From JAHBNG01 sp039028975 (lineage in GTDB: Bacteria; Chloroflexota; Anaerolineae; Caldilineales; Caldilineaceae), in NCBI GenBank assembly GCA_039028975.1, contig JBCCHB010000089.1, positions 1 to 64,000 on the forward strand: a stretch of DNA of 64,000 nucleotides, given 5' to 3'. Under the pieces are notes generated by a model, which saw nothing but the letters and a program-made list of their open reading frames with translations, had not been told where the DNA came from and searched no databases. Numbering within the stretch: the first letter of the stretch is position 1; each line of letters starts with the position of its first letter. This document shows positions 8,920 to 17,187 of the stretch, piece by piece. The translations under genes were made by a program, and so were the position numbers.

Positions 8920-8949
8920 TTGAGTATTGATTGTCGGTCTACCTATAAT
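8920..8949 (+). promoter_or_regulatory. Candidate SigA-type promoter facing into the spacer
   Basis: TTGAGT (8920-8925), an 18-bp spacer and TATAAT (8944-8949) on the plus strand, directly beyond the right end of R2 copy A. No protein frame follows, so a product would be a short RNA antisense to the ylxR-infB message. It could be chance in AT-rich DNA. Confidence 0.3.
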
Positions 8950-9267
8950 GTTATAATTGAGACGCCCAGGAGCTGAGCCTAAGCTGCGACAAAATTGATG
9001 TGGAAGAAGAGTGGCTGATATGAAATATGTAGACTATTGAAGTTGCCTATTAAAATGCTGTCTCACGCAGATATGGTAAAATTACTTTATTTGACATATT
9101 TGGCATATTTCACATCTGCCCAGACTGTACAGCGTATGGGCATTATAACATCGAAGAGAAGAGAGGAGAGCATCCTACAGGATAACGTGGAATAAGTTTA
9201 CGCTATCATCTGCCAGCCCTCCACACACTTCCCATGCTGTATAATCAGATACTGATCTCCTGCCTGC

Positions 9268-9567
9268 TTATTCATTATGTTCAACCATCAAGCTATTCAT
9301 AAACTTCGTTAATTCTTCCTTATTTGATTCACTTATTCTCGTACGTAAGGCTTGTGCAATCCGGTTCGAGTTCAATGCATTTTGCCAACAGCTTATTTGG
9401 GAGCATATATAGGCGCCACGACCAGCCATCTTGCTAGATAGATCCACCTTTATACCATCTTCCGTCCGAACCAGCCGAACCAGTGAACGCTTTTCCACAG
9501 ATTCTCTACATGCGATACAAATCCGCTGAGGAACTCGCTTAGGACGAACACCCTTCTTCTTTGTCAT
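9268..9567 (-). CDS. ylxR: YlxR / RnpM family RNA-binding protein
   Basis: About 99 residues from the ATG at 9565-9567, chosen because a strong GAGGAGG ribosome site lies 7 nt upstream; an in-frame ATG 18 bp earlier would place this site inside the gene. DUF448 signatures are clear: RICIACRES, LVRLVR and GRGAYIC. Family members bind RNA and have been reported to modulate RNase P. The gene sits between nusA and infB as expected, but 245 bp after nusA and 867 bp before infB, unusually loose for this operon. Confidence 0.9.
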   Translation of the reverse strand: MTKKKGVRPKRVPQRICIACRESVEKRSLVRLVRTEDGIKVDLSSKMAGRGAYICSQISCWQNALNSNRIAQALRTRISESNKEELTKFMNSLMVEHNE

Positions 9568-9812
9568 GAACGGGCCTCCTCTCAATTATAAAGCTTTACG
9601 CTTTACAAAATCATTTTTGGTTCTTAAGGAATCCACACTTCGACCACGCTATCTTGTTAAATGTATTTTGATAGCTTCTTACAAACCCGGTCATCTGACA
9701 GAGAAATCTTGGCATTACGCACCACAGATTTCTCCTCACTTCACTCGTGCCACATCCCAGCCGTAGATAGGTGGGAGGGCAAAGCGAAGATATTCTCACT
9801 TTACTAATCAAA

Positions 9813-11549
9813 TTAGAAAAAGTCTTCCAAATCTTCTAATCCGTCACTAGATGCCTTTTTGTTGCTTTTCTTACCTTTAGATTTGGACTTAACCTTTTTG
9901 TCTTTCGATTTCTTCGACTTTTTCTCATCACCACCGATGGCCAAATCATCGAGGGTGATATCCTCATCCAGACCAATCAGTAGCTCAGCAGGGATCTCAA
10001 AATCGTCTTCATGTGCAGACTGTTCCTGCGCAGATTCTTCTTTCTTACTTTGCAGCATGTCAGCCGTAATCAGCTCAGGCAGATCTTCCTCAGGCTCAGG
10101 CTCCTCTTGTTCTTGTAATTTGTTTACATCAATTCCTAGATTTAAAGAAGCTAGCTCTTCAGTGCTTTCAAAGATAGGAAAATCCTCGACGAATTCAGGT
10201 TCATCTGAAACTGCCGCCGCTGCTTCCTCGAAACTCATTCCCGATGATGGTTGCGGATCGGGTTTCTCTTCACTAGGTAATTCAATTAGTGGTGGCAGCG
10301 TATCTAAATCAAATTCATCCCCAGATTCAGATGATGAAGAGGTTTCTTCAACCAAACGGGCCGCCTCTCGCAACCGATCATCAGCGGAATCACTACCAGA
10401 TTCATCACCCGCTCGAAGAAGTTCCTCAGCATATGATAGCAAATCGTTCCCTGCCGGACGCACTAGGCTCTGAGCATTTACGAGGCCATCAAGATCATCA
10501 GAAGTGACCTCGCTTTCACTCTTAATATCAATACGCCATCCAGTTAGTTTCGCGGCCAAGCGTGCATTCTGTCCTGCCTTACCGATGGCCAAGCTCAGTT
10601 GTCTGTCTGGTACGATGACAACTGCCGTCTTGATCGGATTCTTTTCGTCCAGCCATACACTATCTACTTTTGCTGGGCTAAGTGCGTTAGAGATGTATGT
10701 AAATAAGTCAGTACTCCACTCAACTACATCAATCTTTTCGCCACCCAGTTCGTTGACAATATTCTGGATGCGAAGACCTCGCATTCCAACACAACTTCCA
10801 ACAGGATCAACCCCTGGCATAGTCGCCACAACAGCAGCCTTGCTTCGGGCACCTGGCTCTCTTGCAATTGCCTTAATATCAACCACGCCATCACGGATTT
10901 CGGGTATCTCTTGTTCCATCAAGCGCTTTAAAAGGTTGCGATGTGTTCGGCTTAGCTTGATTACTGGACCACGTGTACTTCTATGCACATCTACGACATA
11001 AACCTTAAGGTAATCACCTCGACGAAGCCGTTCATTAGGAATCCGATCTTCACGCATAATCAAGCACTCATGCTTATCATCGAGTAGCAGCGTTACGGCA
11101 CCCGAAACAGTATCCACACTACGGACTTGCCCATTGATCAACTCGCCAACCCGGTGGGCAAAGTTCTCATAGACAATATCCCGCTCTGCTTCGCGGATGC
11201 GTTGCAGGATCACCTGTTTTGCAGTTTGGGCAGCAATTCGTCCAAAGTTTTCGGGGCTATGTTCAGCCTTAATTACATCTCCAAGTTGAGCCGTAGGAGC
11301 TATCCTGTTGGCGTCTCCTAGCGTAATTTCAGTTCGATCATTGAAGATCTCTTCTACGACCTCTTTCTCTGTAAAGATACGCATTTCACCAGAAGCTCGA
11401 TCAACTTCTGCCGAGATATTTGCAATAGAACCATAATTGCGTTTGTAGGCCGAAATTAGTGAAGCTTCAATAGCATCAAATATTACTTCTCTGTCTAGCC
11501 CCTTATCCGTTGCGACTTGATTAATTCCTGCTATTAGCGCTTTAGACAT
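9813..11549 (-). CDS. nusA: Transcription termination/antitermination factor NusA
   Basis: 578 residues. The N-terminal RNA-polymerase-binding domain (1-125; DREVIFDAIEASLISAYKR) is followed by an S1 domain, KH1 (PGARSKAAVVATMPGVDPVG) and KH2 (SLAIGKAGQNARLAAKLTGW), ending near residue 345. The remaining 230 residues are not the Gln-containing AR repeats of enterobacterial NusA. They are a low-complexity acidic tail (many E/D/S) closed by about 35 lysine/serine-rich residues and a final acidic LEDLEDFF. Such a charge-patterned tail suggests a disordered region. NusA controls pausing, termination and antitermination. It heads the cluster; no rimP was found upstream, where it usually sits. Confidence 0.95.
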   Translation of the reverse strand: MSKALIAGINQVATDKGLDREVIFDAIEASLISAYKRNYGSIANISAEVDRASGEMRIFTEKEVVEEIFNDRTEITLGDANRIAPTAQLGDVIKAEHSPENFGRIAAQTAKQVILQRIREAERDIVYENFAHRVGELINGQVRSVDTVSGAVTLLLDDKHECLIMREDRIPNERLRRGDYLKVYVVDVHRSTRGPVIKLSRTHRNLLKRLMEQEIPEIRDGVVDIKAIAREPGARSKAAVVATMPGVDPVGSCVGMRGLRIQNIVNELGGEKIDVVEWSTDLFTYISNALSPAKVDSVWLDEKNPIKTAVVIVPDRQLSLAIGKAGQNARLAAKLTGWRIDIKSESEVTSDDLDGLVNAQSLVRPAGNDLLSYAEELLRAGDESGSDSADDRLREAARLVEETSSSSESGDEFDLDTLPPLIELPSEEKPDPQPSSGMSFEEAAAAVSDEPEFVEDFPIFESTEELASLNLGIDVNKLQEQEEPEPEEDLPELITADMLQSKKEESAQEQSAHEDDFEIPAELLIGLDEDITLDDLAIGGDEKKSKKSKDKKVKSKSKGKKSNKKASSDGLEDLEDFF

Positions 11550-11742
11550 GCTCAGTCAAACCCCTTATCAACCGAATAGAATGGTTGAAACAGATGCTAT
11601 GGCAACCCAACATAGCATCAATTCGCCATTAAGAAATCCACCAAAAGAGTACATTCCCGATGACACACAACATATCGCTCGTACAATGCCAAGCTCCACT
11701 AGACAGCGGAATGGGAACTTTACTAGGTTAGCCTTACAATAA

Positions 11743-11770
11743 GAAAAGTGGGGAAGCGGCCCCACTTTTC
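11743..11770 (-). terminator. Perfect hairpin at the start of the nusA leader
   Basis: GAAAAGTGGGG and CCCCACTTTTC form an 11-bp perfect stem with a 6-nt loop. On the minus strand it continues TTATTG, giving a U-rich end. With the promoter below, it would lie within about 20-45 nt of the transcript start: either an early attenuator or a 5-prime protective stem. Confidence 0.5.
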
Positions 11771-11793
11771 ATAAGGTCTACAATTTGATATCT

Positions 11794-11822
11794 ACTATAG
11801 CACATTTTGGCCGCTTTTGCAA
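11794..11822 (-). promoter_or_regulatory. Candidate SigA promoter of the nusA cluster
   Basis: On the minus strand: TTGCAA (11822-11817), a 17-bp spacer, then TATAGT (11799-11794). This is close to the primary-sigma consensus with ideal spacing, and predicts a start near 11787, leaving a leader of about 240 nt before nusA. Confidence 0.55.
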
Positions 11823-11837
11823 ATGTTTTAGTTTTTG

Positions 11838-11967
11838 GGTGCCTTTGGGTTTCGGGGCGAGAATGTTAGCCAGTCGAGTGCGTCGCACTATTCAGAGAAA
11901 GATCCAAGCGCCCATCCGCAATTGAACAGTGCGACGCACTCTTGTACCCCCAAACTAAAACGCACCC
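11838..11967. repeat. Composite inverted repeat with GTGCGTCGCAC arms
   Basis: GAGTGCGTCGCACT (11876-11889) is repeated in perfect inverse at 11928-11941. Each arm is itself almost palindromic. Outside these, a G-rich arm (from GGGTGC at 11838) and a C-rich arm (to GCACCC near 11967) form a second, imperfect pair. The whole could fold into a long two-part hairpin. It lies just upstream of the nusA promoter. Confidence 0.65.
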
Positions 11968-12129
11968 TAGTTTTTAGCGGTATTGAGTACTTATCAAAAG
12001 TTAGGAACGACCTACCTTGCATGGTTGGATTAGAGCCGTCCAGCAATATTGATTTACTCTTATGCAAGTTAACAACCGTTACGTACACGACTGCTGGCAC
12101 AGATTACTCAAACAAGGAACTCTTTACAC

Positions 12130-12699
12130 ATGTCCTACTACAACGACACTCAAAATATAGAGCAGTATATCCAAATGGCCAAAGGTTATGATGGACTTGA
12201 GTTAATCAATACTCTTCGTACGTATCTGCCTGCTGGCGCTACCGTACTAGAGTTAGGCATGGGGCCAGGAAAGGATTTGGCGCTTTTAAACGAGCATTTT
12301 GTTGTAACTGGCTCAGATATGTCTCCAGCATTCATTGAACGCTACCAGGCATTGGATCCGGACGCAGACCTACTGCTTCTGGATGCCGCAACATTAAATA
12401 CTGAACGGCAGTTTGACTGTATTTATTCCAACAAGGTTCTGCATCATCTTAGCAGGCAGGCGTTGGCTGAATCATTTAGCGTACAGGCTAAAAGGCTAAA
12501 TGATGGCGGACTGCTCTGTCATTCTTTTTGGTATGGTGAGCATGAGGAAGAGATAATGGGGATGCATATTGCACACTATACAGAAGAGATGTTATATAAA
12601 CTTGTCGTCACTGAATTTGAACTAATTGAGTGCCAGCACTACACAGAGATGGATGATGACGACTCTCTTTATCTGATTTGTAAAAAGGTAAAGACGTAA
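12130..12699 (+). CDS. Class I SAM-dependent methyltransferase
   Basis: 189 residues, single domain. Motif I (TVLELGMGPGKDL, about 38-50), an acidic second strand (VTGSDMSP) and a later CIYSNKVLHHL segment are typical of Rossmann methyltransferases that bind S-adenosylmethionine. The motif LHHL and the tyrosine-rich C-terminus resemble small-molecule methyltransferases of the methyltransf_11/25 type. The substrate is not inferable. It stands alone on the plus strand between the nusA cluster and leuS, and a strong terminator hairpin follows 125 bp downstream. Confidence 0.85.
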   Translation: MSYYNDTQNIEQYIQMAKGYDGLELINTLRTYLPAGATVLELGMGPGKDLALLNEHFVVTGSDMSPAFIERYQALDPDADLLLLDAATLNTERQFDCIYSNKVLHHLSRQALAESFSVQAKRLNDGGLLCHSFWYGEHEEEIMGMHIAHYTEEMLYKLVVTEFELIECQHYTEMDDDDSLYLICKKVKT

Positions 12700-12823
12700 T
12701 TACTCATCTGTATTCTTCACTAGAAAAATTTGCCCCGATTCTTATCGGAGAAAGCCTGGAGTGGTCAGCAAGAGAAGGGGATTCCAGTATTCACTACGGC
12801 GCAGGCTTCATCTAGCCATCAAT

Positions 12824-12858
12824 ATATAAGGGGAGCCAGAAATTTTCTCCCCTTATAT
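12824..12858 (+). terminator. Intrinsic terminator after the methyltransferase gene
   Basis: ATATAAGGGGAG (12824-12835) and CTCCCCTTATAT (12847-12858) form a perfect 12-bp stem with an 11-nt loop, followed by TTCTTTT on the plus strand. Confidence 0.75.
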
Positions 12859-12986
12859 TCTTTTACTACCTTTATATCATTAGGTTAGCACAGATAATGA
12901 TACATGGCGTCCCCAATCTCTGTTCGCCAGTCATGGATACCGCCGGAAAATCTTCTAGGTACGAAAGACTTCCCACTGCTTTACTT

Positions 12987-15470
12987 TTACCCAGCAACAA
13001 TATTGACTAGCTTGTCTGGTACAACGATTATCTTACGGACGGTTTTACCATTCATGCGTTTTTGAATATCCTCTGAGGCTACTGCTTTTTCCTCTAATAC
13101 TTCCTTACTGGTGCCAGGTGCAACCATCAACTTGTCACGGACTTTACCGTTAATTTGTACAACAACAGTAATTTCATCTTCTATGGCTTTGGCCCGATCA
13201 CCAATTGGCCACGGCTGAAGATGAACGCTCTCAGAATGACCAGTGCGATGCCATAACTCCTCGCTGATATGTGGGAATACGGGCGCCATCATCAGGACCA
13301 GTGATTCAATTGCGCTGTTCCATATTGTAGTACCAACAACTGGCATGTCTCTCATTTTGATCAACAAGTTATTCAATTCCATCATGGCGGCAATCGCCGT
13401 GTTGAAACGGAAATGCTCAATATCATCAGTCACTTTGATAATCGTTTGATGCAATTTCCTCTCAAGCGTGCGGGCATCCTCCGGTTTTGCTTCTGCAGCT
13501 ACATATTCCGATTTTGGCTCATCAACAACAACACTCCAGATTCGATGCAAAAATCGACTAACGCCCTCGATCGCCTTTGGATCCCACGGGCCACCTTGAT
13601 CCCACGGACCAATGAACATGAGATAACCGCGAACCGTATCTGCACCATACTTGCCTACCACATCATCAGGGTTCACCACATTTCCCCGGCTTTTGGACAT
13701 CTTCTCTCCATCCGGGCCAAGAATCATACCCTGATTGAATAGACGTTGGGTAGGCTCTGCAAACTCAACAATACCTAGTTTCCTTAGCGCTTTAGCAAAG
13801 AATCGAAAGTAGAGCAGATGCATTGTTGCATGCTCAATGCCCCCTGTGTACTGATCAACAGCAAGCCAATAACTCCCTTGCTCTGGATTCCAAGGAGTAT
13901 CTTCTTCTGCTAACGGGACATCTTTTTTCCAATAAGGTGTTACATAGGCATATGGATACCAGCTTGAGCACATAAATGTATCCATAGTATCTGTCTCTCG
14001 CTGGGCTGGTTTTGCACATCGAGGACAAGGGACATTTAGGAAACCTTCATGATAACGCAGTGGGCTTTCACCAGTTGGCTTAAATTCAGCATCGTCAGGC
14101 AACACCACGGGTAAATCTCCATATGAGACAGGAACTGTCCCACAATCGTCACAGTAGATAATGGGGATCGGTGTACCCCACATACGTTGACGAGAGATCA
14201 ACCAATCACGCAAGCGGTAGTTGACGGCCCCCTTGCCGCGATTGGTTTCTTCTAACCAAGCCATTACCTTTTCAACGGCACCCTCGACGGGCGTACCGTC
14301 AAATTCACCGCTGTTAACCATTACCCCATCGTTCTTCGAAACATATGCTTCCTCCAAAGAACCGATGTCACCTTCCGGGCCAGAAATGACTCGGCGGATC
14401 TCCAGGCCAAACTTATTAGCGAATTCAAAGTCTCGCTCATCGTGGCCGGGGACAGCCATAATCGCCCCAGTGCCGTACCCCATCATGACATAGTCTGCAA
14501 CCCAGATAGGAATGCGCTCTTGATTGACGGGGTTGATTGCATATCCACCAGTAAAGACCCCGGTCTTCTCTTTATCAGCAGCGGTGCGAGCAATTTCGTC
14601 AAGGCGGGTTGCCTCTGTGCGATATGCTTCTATGGCGTCTTGTTGGTCTTTTGTAGTGATCTTATCCACCAGGGGGTGTTCAGGGGCAAGCACCATAAAG
14701 GTTGCCCCCCACAATGTGTCTGGCCGGGTGGTAAATATCTCGACGGAATCTCCGTTCTCGGTTTGAAAGACGACCTCAGCCCCGATACTGCGGCCTATCC
14801 AATTTGTCTGCATGACCTTTACCCGCTCTGGCCACTCAATGTTATCCATGTCGTCAAGTAGATCTTGGGCGAACTGAGTAATACGGAACTTCCATTGGTT
14901 TAGTTCCTTTTTAACAACAGGTGTGTTGCAGCGTTCACAGTGTCGATCTTCTCCCCAAACCTGCTCTCGGGCCAGTGTTGTATTGCAGCTTGGGCACCAA
15001 TCTACAGGGGCAAACTCACGATAAGCTAAGTCATTTTCATAAAATTGCAGAAAGAACCATTGAGACCATTTGTAGTAGTCGGGATCACAGGTAACGGCCT
15101 CTCTATCCCATGCCCACATCGCCCCCATTCGACCTAACTGCTCACGCATCCGCTCAATGTTGGCGTAGGTCCAGACTTTTGGATGAATATTGTTTTTGAT
15201 AGCAGCATTCTCAGCTGGAAGACCAAACGCATCAAATCCTATAGGGAAAAAGACATTGTAGCCATTCATGCGCCGCCAGCGAGCTGCAGCATCACTAGGG
15301 GTGAAGGCGTACCAATGCCCTGTATGTAGATCGCCAGAAGGGTAAGGCAACATTGTTAGTGCATACCATTTTGGTTTAGTTGTATCTTCTACTGTTTCAT
15401 ACAGTTTTTGTCCCTTCCAGCTCTCTTGCCATTTAGGCTCGATCACCTGGGGATCGTATCGCTCAGCCAT
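12987..15470 (-). CDS. leuS: Leucyl-tRNA synthetase
   Basis: 827 residues, the usual bacterial length. Class I signatures are both present: the HIGH-type motif as HTGH (PSGDLHTGHWYAFTP) and KMSKS in GEKMSKSRGNVVNP. A four-cysteine zinc module (WCPSCNTTLAREQV, CERCNTP) and the CP1 editing domain with TTRPDTLWGATFMVLAPEH lie between them. A leucine-specific WLISRQRMWGTPIP segment follows. It charges tRNA-Leu and edits mischarged products. The ATG follows a GGAG-type ribosome site (AGGAGGCTGGGAAA). Its leader contains a structured region with a U-run (see 15518-15612). Confidence 0.97.
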   Translation of the reverse strand: MAERYDPQVIEPKWQESWKGQKLYETVEDTTKPKWYALTMLPYPSGDLHTGHWYAFTPSDAAARWRRMNGYNVFFPIGFDAFGLPAENAAIKNNIHPKVWTYANIERMREQLGRMGAMWAWDREAVTCDPDYYKWSQWFFLQFYENDLAYREFAPVDWCPSCNTTLAREQVWGEDRHCERCNTPVVKKELNQWKFRITQFAQDLLDDMDNIEWPERVKVMQTNWIGRSIGAEVVFQTENGDSVEIFTTRPDTLWGATFMVLAPEHPLVDKITTKDQQDAIEAYRTEATRLDEIARTAADKEKTGVFTGGYAINPVNQERIPIWVADYVMMGYGTGAIMAVPGHDERDFEFANKFGLEIRRVISGPEGDIGSLEEAYVSKNDGVMVNSGEFDGTPVEGAVEKVMAWLEETNRGKGAVNYRLRDWLISRQRMWGTPIPIIYCDDCGTVPVSYGDLPVVLPDDAEFKPTGESPLRYHEGFLNVPCPRCAKPAQRETDTMDTFMCSSWYPYAYVTPYWKKDVPLAEEDTPWNPEQGSYWLAVDQYTGGIEHATMHLLYFRFFAKALRKLGIVEFAEPTQRLFNQGMILGPDGEKMSKSRGNVVNPDDVVGKYGADTVRGYLMFIGPWDQGGPWDPKAIEGVSRFLHRIWSVVVDEPKSEYVAAEAKPEDARTLERKLHQTIIKVTDDIEHFRFNTAIAAMMELNNLLIKMRDMPVVGTTIWNSAIESLVLMMAPVFPHISEELWHRTGHSESVHLQPWPIGDRAKAIEDEITVVVQINGKVRDKLMVAPGTSKEVLEEKAVASEDIQKRMNGKTVRKIIVVPDKLVNIVAG

Positions 15471-15849
15471 TTTCCCAGCCTCCTGTTAGCTGTTTTGATA
15501 TTTGGGTAGTCTCTTTGAAAAAAAGGCGTAGACCGACTGGATGCAGTAAAATGTTGCATTACGGGTTGAGTTGGTCTTAAACTATTCCAGAAGTTCGGCC
15601 TCATCCCTACGCTTGTTTATTTATTGTAAAGCCACATTATTTATGTATTGATAGAGGACGCATTGCATTTATAACCAAACGCAATCGTTGGGTATAATGC
15701 TGGATTCAATATGCAGATACTGTACGTACCAAGAACAGCGCGGCCTACTGACTATTTGATGCTCATCGTTCTGAGCATAGCAGCAAAATTTTACGGGTGT
15801 AGAAGACCCATTCGCACTCTTGTCAATTTGAGGCGCCATCTTCGTATTT
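15471..15849. other. leuS leader and ilvE-leuS spacer
   Basis: 379 bp without a protein gene. The half nearer leuS holds the structured leader. The other half contains a plus-strand TATAAT (about 15694) with no suitable -35 element and short weak hairpins near the ilvE stop. Confidence 0.6.
15518..15612 (-). promoter_or_regulatory. Putative attenuator in the leuS leader
   Basis: On the minus strand AGACCAACT (15577-15569) can pair with AGTCGGTCT (15538-15530), followed by ACGCC and seven Ts (15524-15518). GCGTAG (15612-15607) can pair with CTACGC (15531-15526), which overlaps the first stem, so the two structures compete. This suits terminator/antiterminator switching before an aminoacyl-tRNA synthetase. 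No T-box consensus (GGGTGG..ACCGCG) was seen, so it is not called a T-box. Confidence 0.4.
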
Positions 15850-16791
15850 TTATGCAGCTACGGGTTCGCCTAGCTCCACCGGTGTTAGCCAATCCCACTT
15901 ATCTTCATGGGTACCCTTAATAATGCCAAAGAATATATCTTGAATCGATTTAGTAATCGGGCCGCGACTTCCATTGCCGACCTCTAACCTATCTACGGAA
16001 CGAACTGGTGTAACTTCAGCGGCAGTACCTGTAAAAAAGATTTCATCGGCCAAATAGAGCATCTCTCTGGGAATCGTCATCTCGGTAACTGTATAGCCTA
16101 AATCTTTGGCGATCGTTACAGCGCAGTTTCGAGTAATCCCACCGAGAATACTATTGCCTAGGGGTGGCGTAAAAATTTCGCCTTTATGTATCAAGAAGAT
16201 ATTTTCACCGCTACCTTCACTTACATATCCATTTACATCCAGCGCAATGCCTTCATTGAAACCATTATCTGTTGCTTCCATAACAACATTTTGGCTATTG
16301 ACGTATTGCCCGCCGATCTTAGCCAATGCGTTCAACGTATCCGGTGCCATACGTCTCCAGCTACTTACTTGAACATCTACACCTTGGGTAAGAGCTTCTT
16401 CACCTAAATATGCTCCCCACGGAACGGCACCCACGATAGCATCGACCGGGCATCCCCGCCCATCTACACCTAATGAATCATAGCCTCGGAAAACTAGGGG
16501 GCGCACATACGCACTGCGGAGCTGGTTAGCCCGTAGCACATCTGCAGTCACATCCATCCATTCATCTGCCGTTAAGGGAGAAGGAATATGGGCCACTTTG
16601 CAGGAAAAAAGCAATCGTTCATAGTGTTCTACACCTCGAAATATTGCCGGTCCGTCTTTTAGCTCATAAGCCCGGATGCCTTCAAAGACGCTGCTTCCAT
16701 AGTGAAGAGCGTGTGTAAAGACATGTACTGTTGCATTTGCCCAAGGTATGATCTCACCGTTCATCCATATATATTCTGCTTGCATTGCCAT
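15850..16791 (-). CDS. ilvE: Branched-chain amino acid aminotransferase
   Basis: 313 residues, PLP fold type IV. The start (IWMNGEIIPWANATVHVFTHALHYG) and SSVFEGIRAY are typical of IlvE, and the PLP lysine is Lys158 in NALAKIGGQY. The C-terminal block contains EGSGENIF and ITRNCAVTIAKDLGY. It transfers the amino group between glutamate and leucine, isoleucine or valine keto acids. A GGAG ribosome site precedes the ATG; a second ATG two codons later is possible. It lies 379 bp upstream of leuS on the same strand, a functional link through leucine. Confidence 0.93.
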   Translation of the reverse strand: MAMQAEYIWMNGEIIPWANATVHVFTHALHYGSSVFEGIRAYELKDGPAIFRGVEHYERLLFSCKVAHIPSPLTADEWMDVTADVLRANQLRSAYVRPLVFRGYDSLGVDGRGCPVDAIVGAVPWGAYLGEEALTQGVDVQVSSWRRMAPDTLNALAKIGGQYVNSQNVVMEATDNGFNEGIALDVNGYVSEGSGENIFLIHKGEIFTPPLGNSILGGITRNCAVTIAKDLGYTVTEMTIPREMLYLADEIFFTGTAAEVTPVRSVDRLEVGNGSRGPITKSIQDIFFGIIKGTHEDKWDWLTPVELGEPVAA

Positions 16792-17067
16792 TGGTTGTTC
16801 TCCTGTTGTTTATATAAATGGCCAAATGCGACTCTTCCCCTCGCTTAAACAGTATGCTCTCAATGAACATGAGGATATCCTGCCGTTTCTAAGCACTCAA
16901 GATCGAGTCGAATAAAAGCTGTAACAAAATCTTACTGGCTGGCTATATAATGACATCGTTTTTATTGCTGCCTTTAGAATCTTCGCATTATACAACAAGT
17001 AAGTCATACTCCCTACATAATTCATTTATTTAGCAATTCATAAATTTGGCTGCCCACTTGACAAAAG

Positions 17068-17100
17068 AAAACACCGACGCTATCTAGAGCATCGGTGTTT
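17068..17100 (-). terminator. Intrinsic terminator of the sigma factor gene
   Basis: On the minus strand AAACACCGATGC pairs with GCGTCGGTGTTT (one mismatch) and is followed by TCTTTTG. It lies about 90 bp after the sigma gene stop. Its outer arm overlaps the parS site. Confidence 0.7.
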
Positions 17101-17111
17101 CACGTGAAACA
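17096..17111. other. parS centromere-like site (perfect 16-bp match)
   Basis: TGTTTCACGTGAAACA is a perfect palindrome identical to the canonical bacterial parS sequence bound by ParB, which loads a partition complex and SMC near the replication origin in many bacteria. It is intergenic, 77 bp beyond the sigma gene stop. It was the only exact copy I noticed; no parA or parB is in the window. Confidence 0.85.
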
Positions 17112-17187
17112 TTCTATTCGGCTAACTATTTATCGCTGCCTCTAATACACATTAGGCACAGATTATATATGATGAGGTCATTAAATT

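Larger units (their letters stand above)
8401..9267. other. Long ylxR-infB spacer, no protein gene
   Basis: These 867 bp have no credible coding frame on either strand. In most bacteria ylxR (sometimes with a ribosomal protein gene) and infB are nearly contiguous. The spacer contains a terminator-like hairpin pointing toward infB (8522-8557), a near-palindrome (8805-8830, GCCATCTA and TAGATGGC around CTGATCAG), repeat R2 copy A and a plus-strand promoter-like sequence (8920-8949). Confidence 0.8.
11550..12129. other. nusA leader and divergent intergenic region
   Basis: These 580 bp lie between nusA (minus) and a methyltransferase (plus). They contain the nusA promoter, a perfect hairpin near the start of the leader, and a large composite inverted repeat (11838-11967). 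No rimP gene or other credible frame is present. Confidence 0.7.
16792..17187. other. ilvE-sigA spacer with terminator and parS
   Basis: 396 bp without a gene. It holds the sigma-gene terminator (17068-17100) and the parS site (17096-17111). The rest is AT-rich and includes the ilvE promoter region; no clear promoter pair was picked out. Confidence 0.6.

Noticed and set aside
9350..9380. tRNA T-arm-like GGTTCGAGTTC
   Set aside because: It lies inside ylxR and no cloverleaf can be formed around it; no tRNA found in the window.
9859..10473. 204-residue open frame opposite nusA
   Set aside because: It is very rich in Ser/Pro/Ala and mirrors the acidic tail of NusA on the other strand; no ribosome site and no family.
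12717..12795. Possible further R2 copy after the methyltransferase gene
   Set aside because: AGAAAAAT and a TGGTCAG run recall R2, but neither end matches and the order is not preserved.
15518..15612. T-box riboswitch before leuS
   Set aside because: Structured leader with U-run is present, but the conserved T-box consensus and specifier-loop features were not found.
15664..15699. Plus-strand promoter near the ilvE stop
   Set aside because: TATAAT is present but the nearest TTGCAT is about 25 bp away and nothing is encoded downstream on that strand.
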